Source: Nitrosomonadales bacterium (GTDB lineage Bacteria > Pseudomonadota > Gammaproteobacteria > Burkholderiales > Gallionellaceae). Taken from it: 64,000 nt of DNA. The notes under the pieces were generated by a model. The model did not search any database and had not been told where the DNA came from. It was given only the letters and a program-made list of their open reading frames with translations. The first letter of the stretch is position 1. Each line of letters opens with the position of its first letter. The stretch spans positions 2,264,425 to 2,328,424 of the forward strand of contig JADJWO010000001.1 in the NCBI GenBank assembly GCA_016716325.1. Reading direction: 5' to 3'. Of the stretch, positions 51,172 to 59,309 are shown piece by piece. A program made the position numbers and the translations under genes.

Positions 51172-51843
51172 TCACGAGCGAGGAATATAGCCACTCAAGA
51201 ACTGATGTTCAGTCATTCCGATAAGGGGGCCAGATTCATCAAGATTCCACTTGAGTTTGACGGCAGCAAGAAAATTTTCCTTGAGGGCTGTTGGCTCAGG
51301 AGATCGAAGCTCTTTCAAGTAGTTCTTAAAATGAAACTCGATGCCTTCAATAAAACGTTGAGGATTGATCACAGCAGACAGTGGCTGACCATCAGGGTCG
51401 AATTCCCCATTCTTTTTGGGCCACGTTATTGTGAAGGCTTCTTTTCTGACTTTAGTGAATACGATCCCATACCGAAACATGGCGTCATGCGCGAAACCAC
51501 AACGGAGCAAGTCGTAGAGCGCTTTTGCAAAGGCATCATGCATTGCCTCTTGAAGAAAATTGACCTTCCGATGGAAGACACGCTTAAACCCAGCACGGAA
51601 GAACTCTCGGGAGTGGTTTTTGCTGTCTTTGCCAGAAATGTATATTTCTATGCCCTCAAAATAATTGATAGCCAAAGCGATTGCTGCCACATCCCCATGG
51701 GGAATTCCGAGTAACGTTTTTGCGGGAAGTAAAAGCCAATTTGCCATCCTATCCTCAAATACATCTACGATGTCTTCAAAAGATGGAGCTTCAAGCTTCT
51801 CATGAGTGAAGTTCGGACTAATGAAATGCTTAATGGTCGTCAC
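51172..51843 (-). CDS. orphan protein of unknown function, low GC
   Basis: 223 residues from a GTG start with a ggag site. No family recognised. The sequence is rich in Phe, Lys and Glu (EFFRAGFKRVFHRKVNFLQEAMHDAFAKALYDLL) and looks globular and soluble; there are no membrane spans. Composition is markedly more A/T-rich than mutL and the MFS gene on either side, suggesting horizontal acquisition. Its stop is 25 bases from the MFS start. Confidence 0.7.
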   Translation of the reverse strand: MTTIKHFISPNFTHEKLEAPSFEDIVDVFEDRMANWLLLPAKTLLGIPHGDVAAIALAINYFEGIEIYISGKDSKNHSREFFRAGFKRVFHRKVNFLQEAMHDAFAKALYDLLRCGFAHDAMFRYGIVFTKVRKEAFTITWPKKNGEFDPDGQPLSAVINPQRFIEGIEFHFKNYLKELRSPEPTALKENFLAAVKLKWNLDESGPLIGMTEHQFLSGYIPRS

Positions 51844-51853
51844 GGAAGCTCCA

Positions 51854-53785
51854 TTATTTCCCGCGCATGAACATCGCATCCAGCTCCGCCAGCGTCACCT
51901 GGAACCAGGTTGGCCGTCCGTGGTTGCACTGGTCGGCGCGTTCGGTCTGTTCCATTTCGCGCAGGATGGCGTTCATTTCGGGGATGCTGAGTTGCTGGTT
52001 GGCGCGCACGGCGGAATGGCAGGCGAGGGTGGCGAGCAATTCGTTGCGGCGTTCGGTGAGCGCGCGCGTTGCGCCGAAGTCGCGCAGTTCGTGCAGCACT
52101 TCGCGTGCGGCGGTCTCGGCGTGTGATTGCTTGAGCATGGCGGGCATGGCGCGCACCGCCAGCGTGTTGGTGGAGATCGGGGTGATGTCGAAGCCCAACT
52201 TCTGCAACGCTTCCTGTTCTTCTTCTGCGGTGGCGACATCCAGCGCTTCGGCGGCGAAGGTGACGGGGATGAGCAGCGGCTGGGTCGGCATCTGCTGGGC
52301 GTCGAAGGCGATCTTCAGTCGTTCGTACACGATGCGTTCGTGCGCGGCGTGCATGTCGACCACGATGAGGCCTTGCTGGTTCTGGGCGAGGATGTAGATG
52401 CCGGAGAGTTGGCCGAGGGCGAAGCCCAGTGGGTGTTCATGGGGAGTGGGAAGTGGCGAGTGGTGAGTAGACGCGGCATTCGACTGCCCACTTGCCACTT
52501 CCGACTTTCCACTTTCCGTTTGAAATCCCCACAGTTTGTAAGCGGCTTGCGGCTGGGCGGCGCTGAAGGGTATGGGTTGCTGGCTGTAAGCGGTAGAGCC
52601 GTCATTCCCGCGAAAGCGGGAATCCAGTTCATTAAATGGAACGCTGGATTCCCGCTTTCGCGGGAATGACGAATCCAGAATGTCGTTGGGCGAATCAGGG
52701 GATGCAGCTTTCATTGTCGCGCTCAATGCATCCTGCAAGGCATGGAACACGAACTGGTGGATGCCCTGGCTCTCGCGGAAGCGCACTTCGCTCTTGGCCG
52801 GGTGTACGTTCACGTCCACCTGTTCCGGCGGCATCTCCAGGAACAGCACGAAAGCGGGATGGCGCTGGTGGTGCAGGATGTCCTGATAGGCTTGGCGCAC
52901 GGCGTGCATCAGCACCTTGTCGCGCACGAAGCGGCCGTTGACGAAGAAATACTGTTCGTCGCGCGTCGAGCGCGAGTAGGCGGGCAGGGCGGCGATGCCG
53001 TAGAGGTGCAGGGCACCGATCCGGCGCTCTACGGTGACGGCGTGCTGGCCGAATTCGGCGCCGAGGATGGCGGCGACCCTCTCCCCCAACCCCTCTCCCG
53101 CAAGCGGGCGAGGGGAGCGAGAAACGGGTGTTCTCCAATTAGATGCTTCCCCCTCTCCCGCGAGCGGGCGAGGGGAGCGCGTGGCGGCGAGTTGCCAGAT
53201 GTTCTTGCCGTTATGCTGCAACGAGAACGCCACATCCGGGCGCGACAGCGCGATGCGCTTGAAGGTCTCTTCGCACCAGGCGTATTCGGTGGACTCAGAC
53301 TTCAGGAATTTGCGCCGCGCGGGAGTGTTGAAATACAGCTCGCGCATCTCGATGCTGGTGCCATGCGGATGGGAGGCGGGAGCAGCTTCGGATTGCGTGC
53401 CGTCTGCCGCGTCCACTTTCCACGCATGCGTCGCATCCGGCGTGCGGCTGGTCAGCGTCAGTTGCGCCACGGCGGCCATGCTGGCCAGTGCCTCGCCACG
53501 GAAACCCATGCTGGCGACGCGCTGCAGGTCGTCCAGTGAGGCGATCTTGCTGGTGGCGTGACGCATCAGCGCCAGCGGCAGTTGTTCCGCCGCGATGCCG
53601 CCGCCGTCGTCACGCACTCGCAACAATTTGATGCCACCATTCTCGAGTTGCACGGCGATGTCGGTCGCGCCCGCATCCAGGCTGTTCTCCAGCAGTTCCT
53701 TCAGAGCCGAAGCGGGGCGTTCGATCACCTCGCCGGCGGCGATCTGGCTGATGAGCAGGTCTGGCAACAGATGAATGGTGGGCAT
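51854..53785 (-). CDS. mutL: DNA mismatch repair protein MutL, carrying three kinds of in-frame repeats
   Basis: 643 residues. The N-terminal GHKL ATPase has IAAGEVIERPASALKELLENSLDAGA, DDGGGI, SMGFRGEAL and, later, VDVNVHPAKSEVRF. The C-terminal domain has DMHAAHERIVYE, matching the D[QM]HAx2Ex4E endonuclease motif, so this MutL probably nicks DNA itself, unlike E. coli. Extra segments: about residues 202-236 (two copies of SPRPLAGEG), 372-395 (FPRKRESSVPFNELDSRFRG) and 422-448 (SEVASGQSNAASTHHSPLP). The first lies within the ATPase domain, the others in the flexible linker. The start at 53785 (MPTIHLLPD) is chosen; the frame extends far upstream only as antisense to pntA. Confidence 0.96.
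   Translation of the reverse strand: MPTIHLLPDLLISQIAAGEVIERPASALKELLENSLDAGATDIAVQLENGGIKLLRVRDDGGGIAAEQLPLALMRHATSKIASLDDLQRVASMGFRGEALASMAAVAQLTLTSRTPDATHAWKVDAADGTQSEAAPASHPHGTSIEMRELYFNTPARRKFLKSESTEYAWCEETFKRIALSRPDVAFSLQHNGKNIWQLAATRSPRPLAGEGEASNWRTPVSRSPRPLAGEGLGERVAAILGAEFGQHAVTVERRIGALHLYGIAALPAYSRSTRDEQYFFVNGRFVRDKVLMHAVRQAYQDILHHQRHPAFVLFLEMPPEQVDVNVHPAKSEVRFRESQGIHQFVFHALQDALSATMKAASPDSPNDILDSSFPRKRESSVPFNELDSRFRGNDGSTAYSQQPIPFSAAQPQAAYKLWGFQTESGKSEVASGQSNAASTHHSPLPTPHEHPLGFALGQLSGIYILAQNQQGLIVVDMHAAHERIVYERLKIAFDAQQMPTQPLLIPVTFAAEALDVATAEEEQEALQKLGFDITPISTNTLAVRAMPAMLKQSHAETAAREVLHELRDFGATRALTERRNELLATLACHSAVRANQQLSIPEMNAILREMEQTERADQCNHGRPTWFQVTLAELDAMFMRGK
52441..52518 (-). 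repeat. GGGAAGTGG/CCACTTCC repeat in mutL linker (family D)
   Basis: Purine-rich GAGTGGGAAGTGGCGAGTGG is mirrored by CCCACTTGCCACTTCC and ACTTTCCACTTTCC. An imperfect long hairpin translated in frame. Confidence 0.75.
52601..52670 (-). repeat. REP/dRS3-like hairpin in mutL linker (family B)
   Basis: 27-bp perfect inverted arms beginning GTCATTCCCGCGAAAGCGGG at 52601-52627 and 52644-52670 with a 16-base loop. It differs from the copy at 5722 by AAAG instead of CAGG in the inner loop. Translated as FPRKRES...DSRFRGND. Confidence 0.9.
53079..53115 (-). repeat. family A palindrome in mutL (copy 1)
   Basis: CCCTCTCCCCCAACCCC plus CTCTCCCGCAAGCGGGCGAG, encoding SPRPLAGEGLGERV on the minus strand. 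Confidence 0.85.
53148..53178 (-). repeat. family A palindrome in mutL (copy 2)
   Basis: CCCCCTCTCCCGCGAGCGGG followed by CGAGGGGAG, encoding SPRPLAGEGEA on the minus strand, 32 bases from copy 1. Confidence 0.85.
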
Positions 53786-53861
53786 GTCGCGAGCGTGGTT
53801 ATTTGCGGGTTTGCGGTCGATTATAACGGAGAACGACCGGCCAATCGGACAGGCGATGAGG

Positions 53862-53867
53862 TATAAT
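53862..53867 (+). promoter_or_regulatory. -10 box of pntAB
   Basis: Consensus TATAAT 74 bases before the pntA start codon. No good -35 is visible. Confidence 0.45.
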
Positions 53868-53941
53868 CGCCGCCGTATTTGCAGTGTCTTGGCAACCCCT
53901 GAAAGACACTTCCAGGCTGTTTCAGAACCAAGGAGAGATTC

Positions 53942-55531
53942 ATGCGGATAGGCATTCCTGCGGAAACGGTCGCAGGCGAGAAGCGCGTTGCGACAGTACC
54001 AGAAGTCGTTGAGAAACTCATCAAGCTGGGATTCAGTGTGACGGTAGAGTCCGGCGCCGGAGACGCGGCAAATTGCAGTGACGATTCCTATCGCGCGGCA
54101 GGCGCCGAGATCGTCTCTGGCGCTCCCGAGCTGTGGGCCACATCCGACATCGTGTTCAAGGTGAGTGTCCCGACCAGCGCCGAAGTTGAGTTGATGCGCG
54201 AGGGCGGCATCCTGATCGGTTTCATCTGGCCCGCACAAAATCCGGAATTGATGAAGCAACTGGCGGCGAAAAAGGCGACCGTGCTGGCTATCGACTGCCT
54301 GCCGCGCATGTTGAGCCGCGCCCAGAAGATGGACGCGCTGACCTCGCAGGCCGGCGTCGCCGGCTACCGCGCCGTCATCGAGGCCGCCAACGCCTTCGGC
54401 CGCTTCTTCAACGGCCAGATCACGGCTGCGGGCAAGGTTCCGCCCGCCAAGGTGTTCATCGCCGGCGCCGGCGTGGCCGGTCTGGCTGCCATCGGCACCG
54501 CTGCGGGTCTGGGCGCCATCGTGCGCGCCAACGACACCCGCGCCGAAGTGGCCGATCAGGTCAAATCCTTGGGCGGCGAGTTCGTCAAGGTCGATTACGA
54601 AGAAGAGGGCGGCGGCGGCGGCGGTTATGCCAAGGTGATGAGCGAGGGTTTCCAGCAGGCGCAGCGCGAGATGTACGCGAAGCAGGCCCGCGAGGTGGAC
54701 ATCATCATCACCACCGCGCTGATCCCCGGCAAACCTGCACCCCGGCTGATCACCGCCGAGATGGTGCAGAGCATGAAGCCCGGCAGCGTCATCGTCGACA
54801 TGGCGGGCGAGCGGGGTGGCAACTGCGAACTGACCGAACCCGGCCAGGCGGTCGTGAAGCATGGCGTGACCATCATCGGTTATACCGACCTGAACTCGCG
54901 ACTGGCCAAGCAATCTTCCACGCTGTACGGAACCAACCTGTTCCGCCTCACCGAGGAGCTGTGCAAGACCAAGGACGGCATCGTCAACGTCAACATGGAA
55001 GATGATGCGATCCGCGGCCTGACTGTCATCAAGGACGGCGAGATCACCTGGCCCGCTCCCGCGCCGAAATTGCCTGCCGCAGCGGCCAAGCCGGCTGCCG
55101 CAAAACCGGTTGCTGCGCCTGCCGCACATGGTGGGGCTGGCGCCCCGGCGTCCCTGGGCAAGGTGGCGGCGCTGTTCGTTGCGGTAGCGGCGCTGTTCCT
55201 GCTCATCGGCGCCTATGCGCCCGCAGCGTTCCTCGGACACTTCACCGTGTTCGTGCTCGCGTGTTTCGTCGGTTACATGGTGGTGTGGAACGTCACGCCG
55301 GCCCTGCACACGCCGCTGATGAGCGTGACCAACGCGATCTCCAGCATCATCGCCATCGGCGCGCTGGTACAGATCGCGCCGCCGCAGTCGCAGAACTGGC
55401 TCGGCATGGCGATCGAGCGTCCTGATGGCTGGATCCTGGCGCTGGCTGTGCTGGCCATCGCGCTGACCGCCATCAATATGATCGGCGGCTTTGCGGTTAC
55501 CCAGCGCATGCTGTCGATGTTCCGCAAGTAA
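53942..55531 (+). CDS. pntA: NAD(P) transhydrogenase, alpha subunit
   Basis: 529 residues, the fused form: the NAD(H)-binding domain I (1-385), with RIGIPAETVAGEKRVATVP and IAGAGVAGLAAIGTAAGLGA, an Ala/Pro/Lys-rich linker (about 385-415), then four membrane helices of domain II. With PntB it uses proton motive force to reduce NADP+ with NADH. An aaggaga site precedes the ATG. A GGGGGG stretch at about 225-230 lies in the mobile-loop region (EEEGGGGGGYAKVMS). Confidence 0.97.
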   Translation: MRIGIPAETVAGEKRVATVPEVVEKLIKLGFSVTVESGAGDAANCSDDSYRAAGAEIVSGAPELWATSDIVFKVSVPTSAEVELMREGGILIGFIWPAQNPELMKQLAAKKATVLAIDCLPRMLSRAQKMDALTSQAGVAGYRAVIEAANAFGRFFNGQITAAGKVPPAKVFIAGAGVAGLAAIGTAAGLGAIVRANDTRAEVADQVKSLGGEFVKVDYEEEGGGGGGYAKVMSEGFQQAQREMYAKQAREVDIIITTALIPGKPAPRLITAEMVQSMKPGSVIVDMAGERGGNCELTEPGQAVVKHGVTIIGYTDLNSRLAKQSSTLYGTNLFRLTEELCKTKDGIVNVNMEDDAIRGLTVIKDGEITWPAPAPKLPAAAAKPAAAKPVAAPAAHGGAGAPASLGKVAALFVAVAALFLLIGAYAPAAFLGHFTVFVLACFVGYMVVWNVTPALHTPLMSVTNAISSIIAIGALVQIAPPQSQNWLGMAIERPDGWILALAVLAIALTAINMIGGFAVTQRMLSMFRK

Positions 55532-55544
55532 AGGATAAATAAAC

Positions 55545-56957
55545 ATGTCTGCAAGTCTGGTAACTGTTTCATATATTGGCGCGATCATTCTCTTCATCCT
55601 CAGCCTGGGCGGCCTGTCCAGCCCGGAATCTTCGCGGCGCGGGAATCTCTACGGCATCATCGGCATGACCATTGCCGTGCTGGCGACCGTGTTCGGCCCG
55701 CGCGTCACGATGGCCGGCATCCCCTGGATCATCGGCGCGATGGTCGTGGGCGGCAGCATCGGCCTCTATGCCGCCCGCAAGGTGCAGATGACGCAGATGC
55801 CGGAACTGGTCGCGCTGATGCACAGCCTGGTCGGCCTTGCCGCCATGCTGGTCGGCTTCGCCAGTTACATCGACACATCCATCGCCTTCAGCGGTGCGGA
55901 AAAAGCCATCCACGAGCTTGAGATCTACATCGGAATCTATATCGGTGCGGTGACCTTCTCCGGCTCCATCATTGCCTTCGGCAAGCTGTCGGGCAAGATC
56001 GGCGGCAAGCCCATGTTGCTGCCGGCACGCCACTGGCTCAACTTCGCCGGCGCACTGCTGGTGGTCTATTTCGCCTACGACTTCATGCACGGGGAAACGG
56101 TCGGAGACGGAACTCTGGCGCTCGTGGTGATGACCACCATCGGCCTGCTGTTCGGCATCCACATGGTGATGGCCATCGGCGGCGCCGACATGCCGGTGGT
56201 CGTGTCCATGCTCAACAGCTATTCCGGCTGGGCTGCTGCCGCAACGGGCTTCATGCTCTCGAACGACCTGCTGATCGTCGTCGGTGCGCTGGTGGGATCG
56301 AGCGGCGCAATCCTGTCCTACATCATGTGCCGCGCGATGAACCGCAACTTCATCAGCGTCATCGCGGGCGGATTCGGCACCGGTGGCGGCAAGCCGGCCA
56401 AGGCCGACGGCGATGCGCAACCGGCGGGTGAAGTGGTGCCCATCAGTGCGGCCGAGACGGCAGAACTGCTCGGCTCCGCCAAGAGCGTGATCATCGTGCC
56501 GGGCTATGGCATGGCAGTGGCACAGGCACAGCACACGGTCTATGAGATCACGCAACTGTTGCGCGAGAAGGGCGTCAACGTGCGCTTCGGCATCCACCCG
56601 GTTGCCGGCCGCATGCCCGGCCACATGAACGTATTGCTGGCCGAAGCCAAGGTGCCTTACGACATCGTGATGGAAATGGACGAACTCAATGCGGATTTCC
56701 CGGATACCGATGTCTCCATCGTGATCGGCGCCAACGACATCGTGAACCCGGCAGCGCAGGAAGATCCCACCAGCCCCATCGCCGGCATGCCGGTACTGGA
56801 AGTCTGGAAGGCCAAGACCTCCATCGTGATGAAGCGCAGCATGGCCACGGGCTACGCCGGCGTGGACAATCCGCTGTTCTACAAGGAGAACAACCGCATG
56901 CTGTTCGGCGATGCCAAGAAGATGCTGGAAGAAGTATTCGTTGCGCTGAAAGCATGA
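55545..56957 (+). CDS. pntB: NAD(P) transhydrogenase, beta subunit
   Basis: 470 residues: eight or nine membrane helices (1-265) of the proton channel, then the NADP(H)-binding domain III (about 295-470). The latter has IVPGYGMAVAQAQH, FGIHPVAGRMPGHMNVLLAEA, VIGANDIVNPAAQ and the C-terminal FYKENNRMLFGDAKKMLEE. Thirteen bases separate it from pntA; a strong terminator follows. Confidence 0.98.
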   Translation: MSASLVTVSYIGAIILFILSLGGLSSPESSRRGNLYGIIGMTIAVLATVFGPRVTMAGIPWIIGAMVVGGSIGLYAARKVQMTQMPELVALMHSLVGLAAMLVGFASYIDTSIAFSGAEKAIHELEIYIGIYIGAVTFSGSIIAFGKLSGKIGGKPMLLPARHWLNFAGALLVVYFAYDFMHGETVGDGTLALVVMTTIGLLFGIHMVMAIGGADMPVVVSMLNSYSGWAAAATGFMLSNDLLIVVGALVGSSGAILSYIMCRAMNRNFISVIAGGFGTGGGKPAKADGDAQPAGEVVPISAAETAELLGSAKSVIIVPGYGMAVAQAQHTVYEITQLLREKGVNVRFGIHPVAGRMPGHMNVLLAEAKVPYDIVMEMDELNADFPDTDVSIVIGANDIVNPAAQEDPTSPIAGMPVLEVWKAKTSIVMKRSMATGYAGVDNPLFYKENNRMLFGDAKKMLEEVFVALKA

Positions 56958-57011
56958 CCGCGCGGGGGTGCGCCGCCCCCGATTCAGATCAGGAACGCAA
57001 TGGTAGAAATT

Positions 57012-57039
57012 AAAAAGAGCCGCTCTCGCGGCTCTTTTT
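57012..57039 (+). terminator. rho-independent terminator of pntAB
   Basis: AAAAAGAGCCGC-tctc-GCGGCTCTTTTT, a 12-bp perfect stem ending in a T-run, 55 bases after the pntB stop. The A-run also makes it usable from the right. Confidence 0.92.
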
Positions 57040-57619
57040 CATTGAGGAAGAAGCGGAGGGGCGCCATCAACACGAAGCGGAAGTTTAGACTGTGCGGCAC
57101 GACCGTCTCATCCTCGGCCAATGCTGCCGGTGGCGTACTGTCCCATCTAGGTCAGCTATGCAACGTACACCGGCCATTGGCTTGAAATGCCGCTGAATGG
57201 CCGCCTCCCACCTTCGGCAAAGCGGACAAACGACCCGTTGTTGCTGGTCACGAGCGTCGGCTTTCTTGCAGTGTATTTAACACCTTGACCATCACCAAAT
57301 GGCACGATTTGGCCTAACACTCATTCGAACAGCCTATTCAGAGGTGGGCACCAGCGCCAATTTGTTCAAATCATTGATAGCTGATGCTGACGACCAGCTT
57401 TATCCTACACGTTGTGCCAGTTCATCATTGCGAGCTGGCAACTGTTTATGGCTGAGAACTAGTTAAGCTTCAGGTGCTCAATGCGTTTTTAGAGCTCAAG
57501 GCTCAGCACAACAGAGCCATAAGCCTGGTTTGGCACCTGATCCTCGAATTCCCGTGATCGTCAGTTGTAGCAACCTGGTCTGGAGTTTCGGGAAGGCGAG
57601 GATGTGTTGCTAATTAATC
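57040..57619. other. gene-poor stretch with degenerate repeats
   Basis: About 580 bases without a supported gene; small frames lack ribosome sites. It holds one member of each of two degenerate direct repeats: 57299-57376 resembles 58231-58310, and 57237-57300 resembles 63597-63668. Base composition falls here from the GC-rich backbone to a lower value that persists to the window end. Confidence 0.6.
57299..57376 (+). repeat. degenerate ~80-bp direct repeat, left copy
   Basis: GGCACGATTTGGCC, CCTATTCAG and GCGCCAATTTGTTCAAATCA align in order with 58231-58310. Identity by eye is roughly three quarters. Confidence 0.6.
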
Positions 57620-58012
57620 CTATCGACCTCCGCGACCACTACCCATGCCGCCTTGTCCACCGCCCATACCACCGCCCATACCACTGCCCATACCACTGCC
57701 TTTACCCTGACCACCACCTTGACGACGCGTCGATGGAGTATCAGAAATAGATTTACCCAACTCAGATGCACGCGCCTTCATTTCTTCGTGTTGTTCTGAA
57801 CGGATTGTTTCGCGTTCTTCGGCTGTCGTAGCATTACGCATCTTGTTCCGCTGTTCATCACGTTCTTCTTGGCTCATCATTTCTTTGCCAAGCACTTGTC
57901 GATTTTGCGTTTGAGCTTGAACAGGCGTTGTAGTCACCTCATCTGCAATCGCAACTCCACTTCCAATAAGTGCTGCCACAGTGATTACTTTCAATGCTGT
58001 CAGGTTTTTCAT
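57620..58012 (-). CDS. exported Gly/Met-rich protein
   Basis: 130 residues with a signal peptide (MKNLTALKVITVAALIGSGVAIA). A helical segment follows with SQEERDEQRNKMRNATTAEERETIRSEQHEEM, resembling the LTxxQ/CpxP-like periplasmic stress proteins, and a C-terminal tail of about 30 residues of G/M/Q/S repeats. Met-rich tails of this kind can bind soft metals such as copper, but this is inference. A ggagg site precedes the ATG. Intact reading frame, unlike several genes to its right. A CRP-type site lies 117 bases upstream. Confidence 0.75.
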   Translation of the reverse strand: MKNLTALKVITVAALIGSGVAIADEVTTTPVQAQTQNRQVLGKEMMSQEERDEQRNKMRNATTAEERETIRSEQHEEMKARASELGKSISDTPSTRRQGGGQGKGSGMGSGMGGGMGGGQGGMGSGRGGR

Positions 58013-58128
58013 TTTAAGCCTCCGAAAAATTAATTGATTATTTTCACAACGTCAACGAAATCTAATTGATAAATTACAAACTTGCTTGTTGGTGCGATTG
58101 CAGTATCACTGGAATTCGCAAGGATCTA

Positions 58129-58144
58129 TGTGACTTTTGTCACA
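58129..58144. promoter_or_regulatory. CRP-type site, perfect TGTGA-N6-TCACA
   Basis: TGTGACTTTTGTCACA is a perfect 16-base dyad matching the CRP consensus. It is upstream of the Gly/Met-rich exported protein (start 58012) in an A/T-rich leader. The distance (about 117 bases to the start codon) suits activation if transcription begins 50-80 bases upstream of the ATG. Confidence 0.6.
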
Positions 58145-58230
58145 GGCGATAACTGTTTTTAGTAACAAAATATTTCTGGTGTAACGGATTGCCCGTCATA
58201 TGCTTTTCTTCGTTAACGAACAGCAGATCT

Positions 58231-58310
58231 TTGCACGATTAGGCCTGCCGTTCATGCTAACAACCTATTCAGTAGCGGGTTCACGCGCCAATTTATTCAG
58301 ATCAAGAGAC
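58231..58310 (+). repeat. degenerate ~80-bp direct repeat, right copy
   Basis: Partner of 57299-57376; the two copies flank the Gly/Met-rich gene in the same orientation. Confidence 0.6.
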
Positions 58311-58339
58311 ATGAAGTAGCTCACATTTCATAAGCACCT

Positions 58340-58748
58340 TCAAAAACGGTTGCGAAACATCAGATGAGTCGTCACACTCGCAATCACAAACCACACCGCA
58401 GTACGCATACCCATCGCAATAATCGTGCGTTGTTCATAGGCGCCACCGAAGTTGATGTGCATGCCGAAAGCGGCAAATGCGAGCGCAATCCCTGCGGCAA
58501 TTACAATGGCCAGCCAAACCGCCCAACGTTTCTGCAACCAAAATCCAACGCCAGCAGCGATATAGGCAAATCCCGATAAGAAATTAAACCAAAGCACGAA
58601 TGGCACATAGTTTCCAGCCGCAGAAACTGCCGCCTCGTTGCCCAGCAACACTGCCCCTCCCCTCCTTGATCGTCATTAAACCAAAGAGGATTGCCACGAT
58701 CGAGAGTGACGTTATTAGCCAGCCTCGAGGATGTTTAAGTGTAGTCAT
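58340..58748 (-). pseudogene. four-helix membrane protein, frameshifted
   Basis: The reading frame starts at 58748 (MTTLKHPRGWLITSLSIVAILFGLMTIKEG) and breaks within the G-rich stretch near 58660. It continues in another frame from about 58655 (LLGNEAAVSAAGNYVPFVLWFNFLSGFAYIAAGVGFWLQ) to the stop at 58340. Together the parts give about 135 residues with four hydrophobic spans. No family recognised. The break is in a homopolymer-rich run (GGAGGGGAGGGG), so it could be a sequencing error or real decay. Confidence 0.6.
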
Positions 58749-58802
58749 ACTGATGCCACCTTTCTTTGAGATAAGTGCCAGACCCGAACGGTTCGACTTT
58801 GT

Positions 58803-59270
58803 TTATTTGGTTTCTTCTACGAAGCGATAAATTTCGTGGCAAGCAATGCAGTTATTCATGGCCGCACTCAGCTTGGCAACTACCAGATTGCTGTCTTTTG
58901 ACTTTGCAGCTTCGACTGCGATATCGTCAAATTTTCCTCGCGTATCAAAACCCAGCGCCTTCATCTCAACTGGAAGCTTCCTGAACAGCGAGCCAGGAGT
59001 ATCTGCCTCGGCACCCATTCCAGATGCTTTGGCTGATTTGATGACCGCATCGAAATCTTTCGCCGAAGCCGCTTCCAATATTCCTTGGGAGCTTTTCAGC
59101 CACATACGCATCTCCAGCAGCAAGGCGTTGCGTTCATCTTTACTTAGCATGACTGCCTGACGCCCATCATCAGACGGCTGCACATTACCTACCGTGAATT
59201 TGTACCCCAATGCTGAAATGATAACGGCCAGAACGGCAACCATAATCCAACTCAATTTGCAATTCTTCAT
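58803..59270 (-). CDS. class II cytochrome c (cytochrome c'-like)
   Basis: 155 residues. An N-terminal hydrophobic signal or anchor (MKNCKLSWIMVAVLAVIISALG) is followed by a four-helix-bundle-type sequence with the haem motif CIACH near the C-terminus (NNCIACHEIYRFVEE), the class II arrangement. FRKLPVEMKALGFDTRGKFDDIAVEAA is typical of c'/c556 helices. Periplasmic haem protein, perhaps NO-binding or electron-carrying. Good ribosome site (aggggg-aaggc). Intact. Confidence 0.85.
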   Translation of the reverse strand: MKNCKLSWIMVAVLAVIISALGYKFTVGNVQPSDDGRQAVMLSKDERNALLLEMRMWLKSSQGILEAASAKDFDAVIKSAKASGMGAEADTPGSLFRKLPVEMKALGFDTRGKFDDIAVEAAKSKDSNLVVAKLSAAMNNCIACHEIYRFVEETK

Positions 59271-59309
59271 ATTGCCTTCCCCCTAAATAATGATTTATCA
59301 ATAGCTGAT

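Noticed and set aside
4105..53178. CRISPR array interpretation of the GC-rich repeats
   Set aside because: Copies are scattered kilobases apart, not regularly spaced, lie within genes, and no cas genes are present.
53786..55597. N-terminal extension of the mutL frame to over 1200 codons on the minus strand
   Set aside because: The extension is antisense to pntA across its whole length. The MutL family N-terminus MPTIHLLPDLLISQIAAGEV begins at 53785.
57000..57185. 61-codon plus-strand frame after pntB
   Set aside because: Its first 13 codons are the pntAB terminator hairpin, and the rest has no recognisable content.
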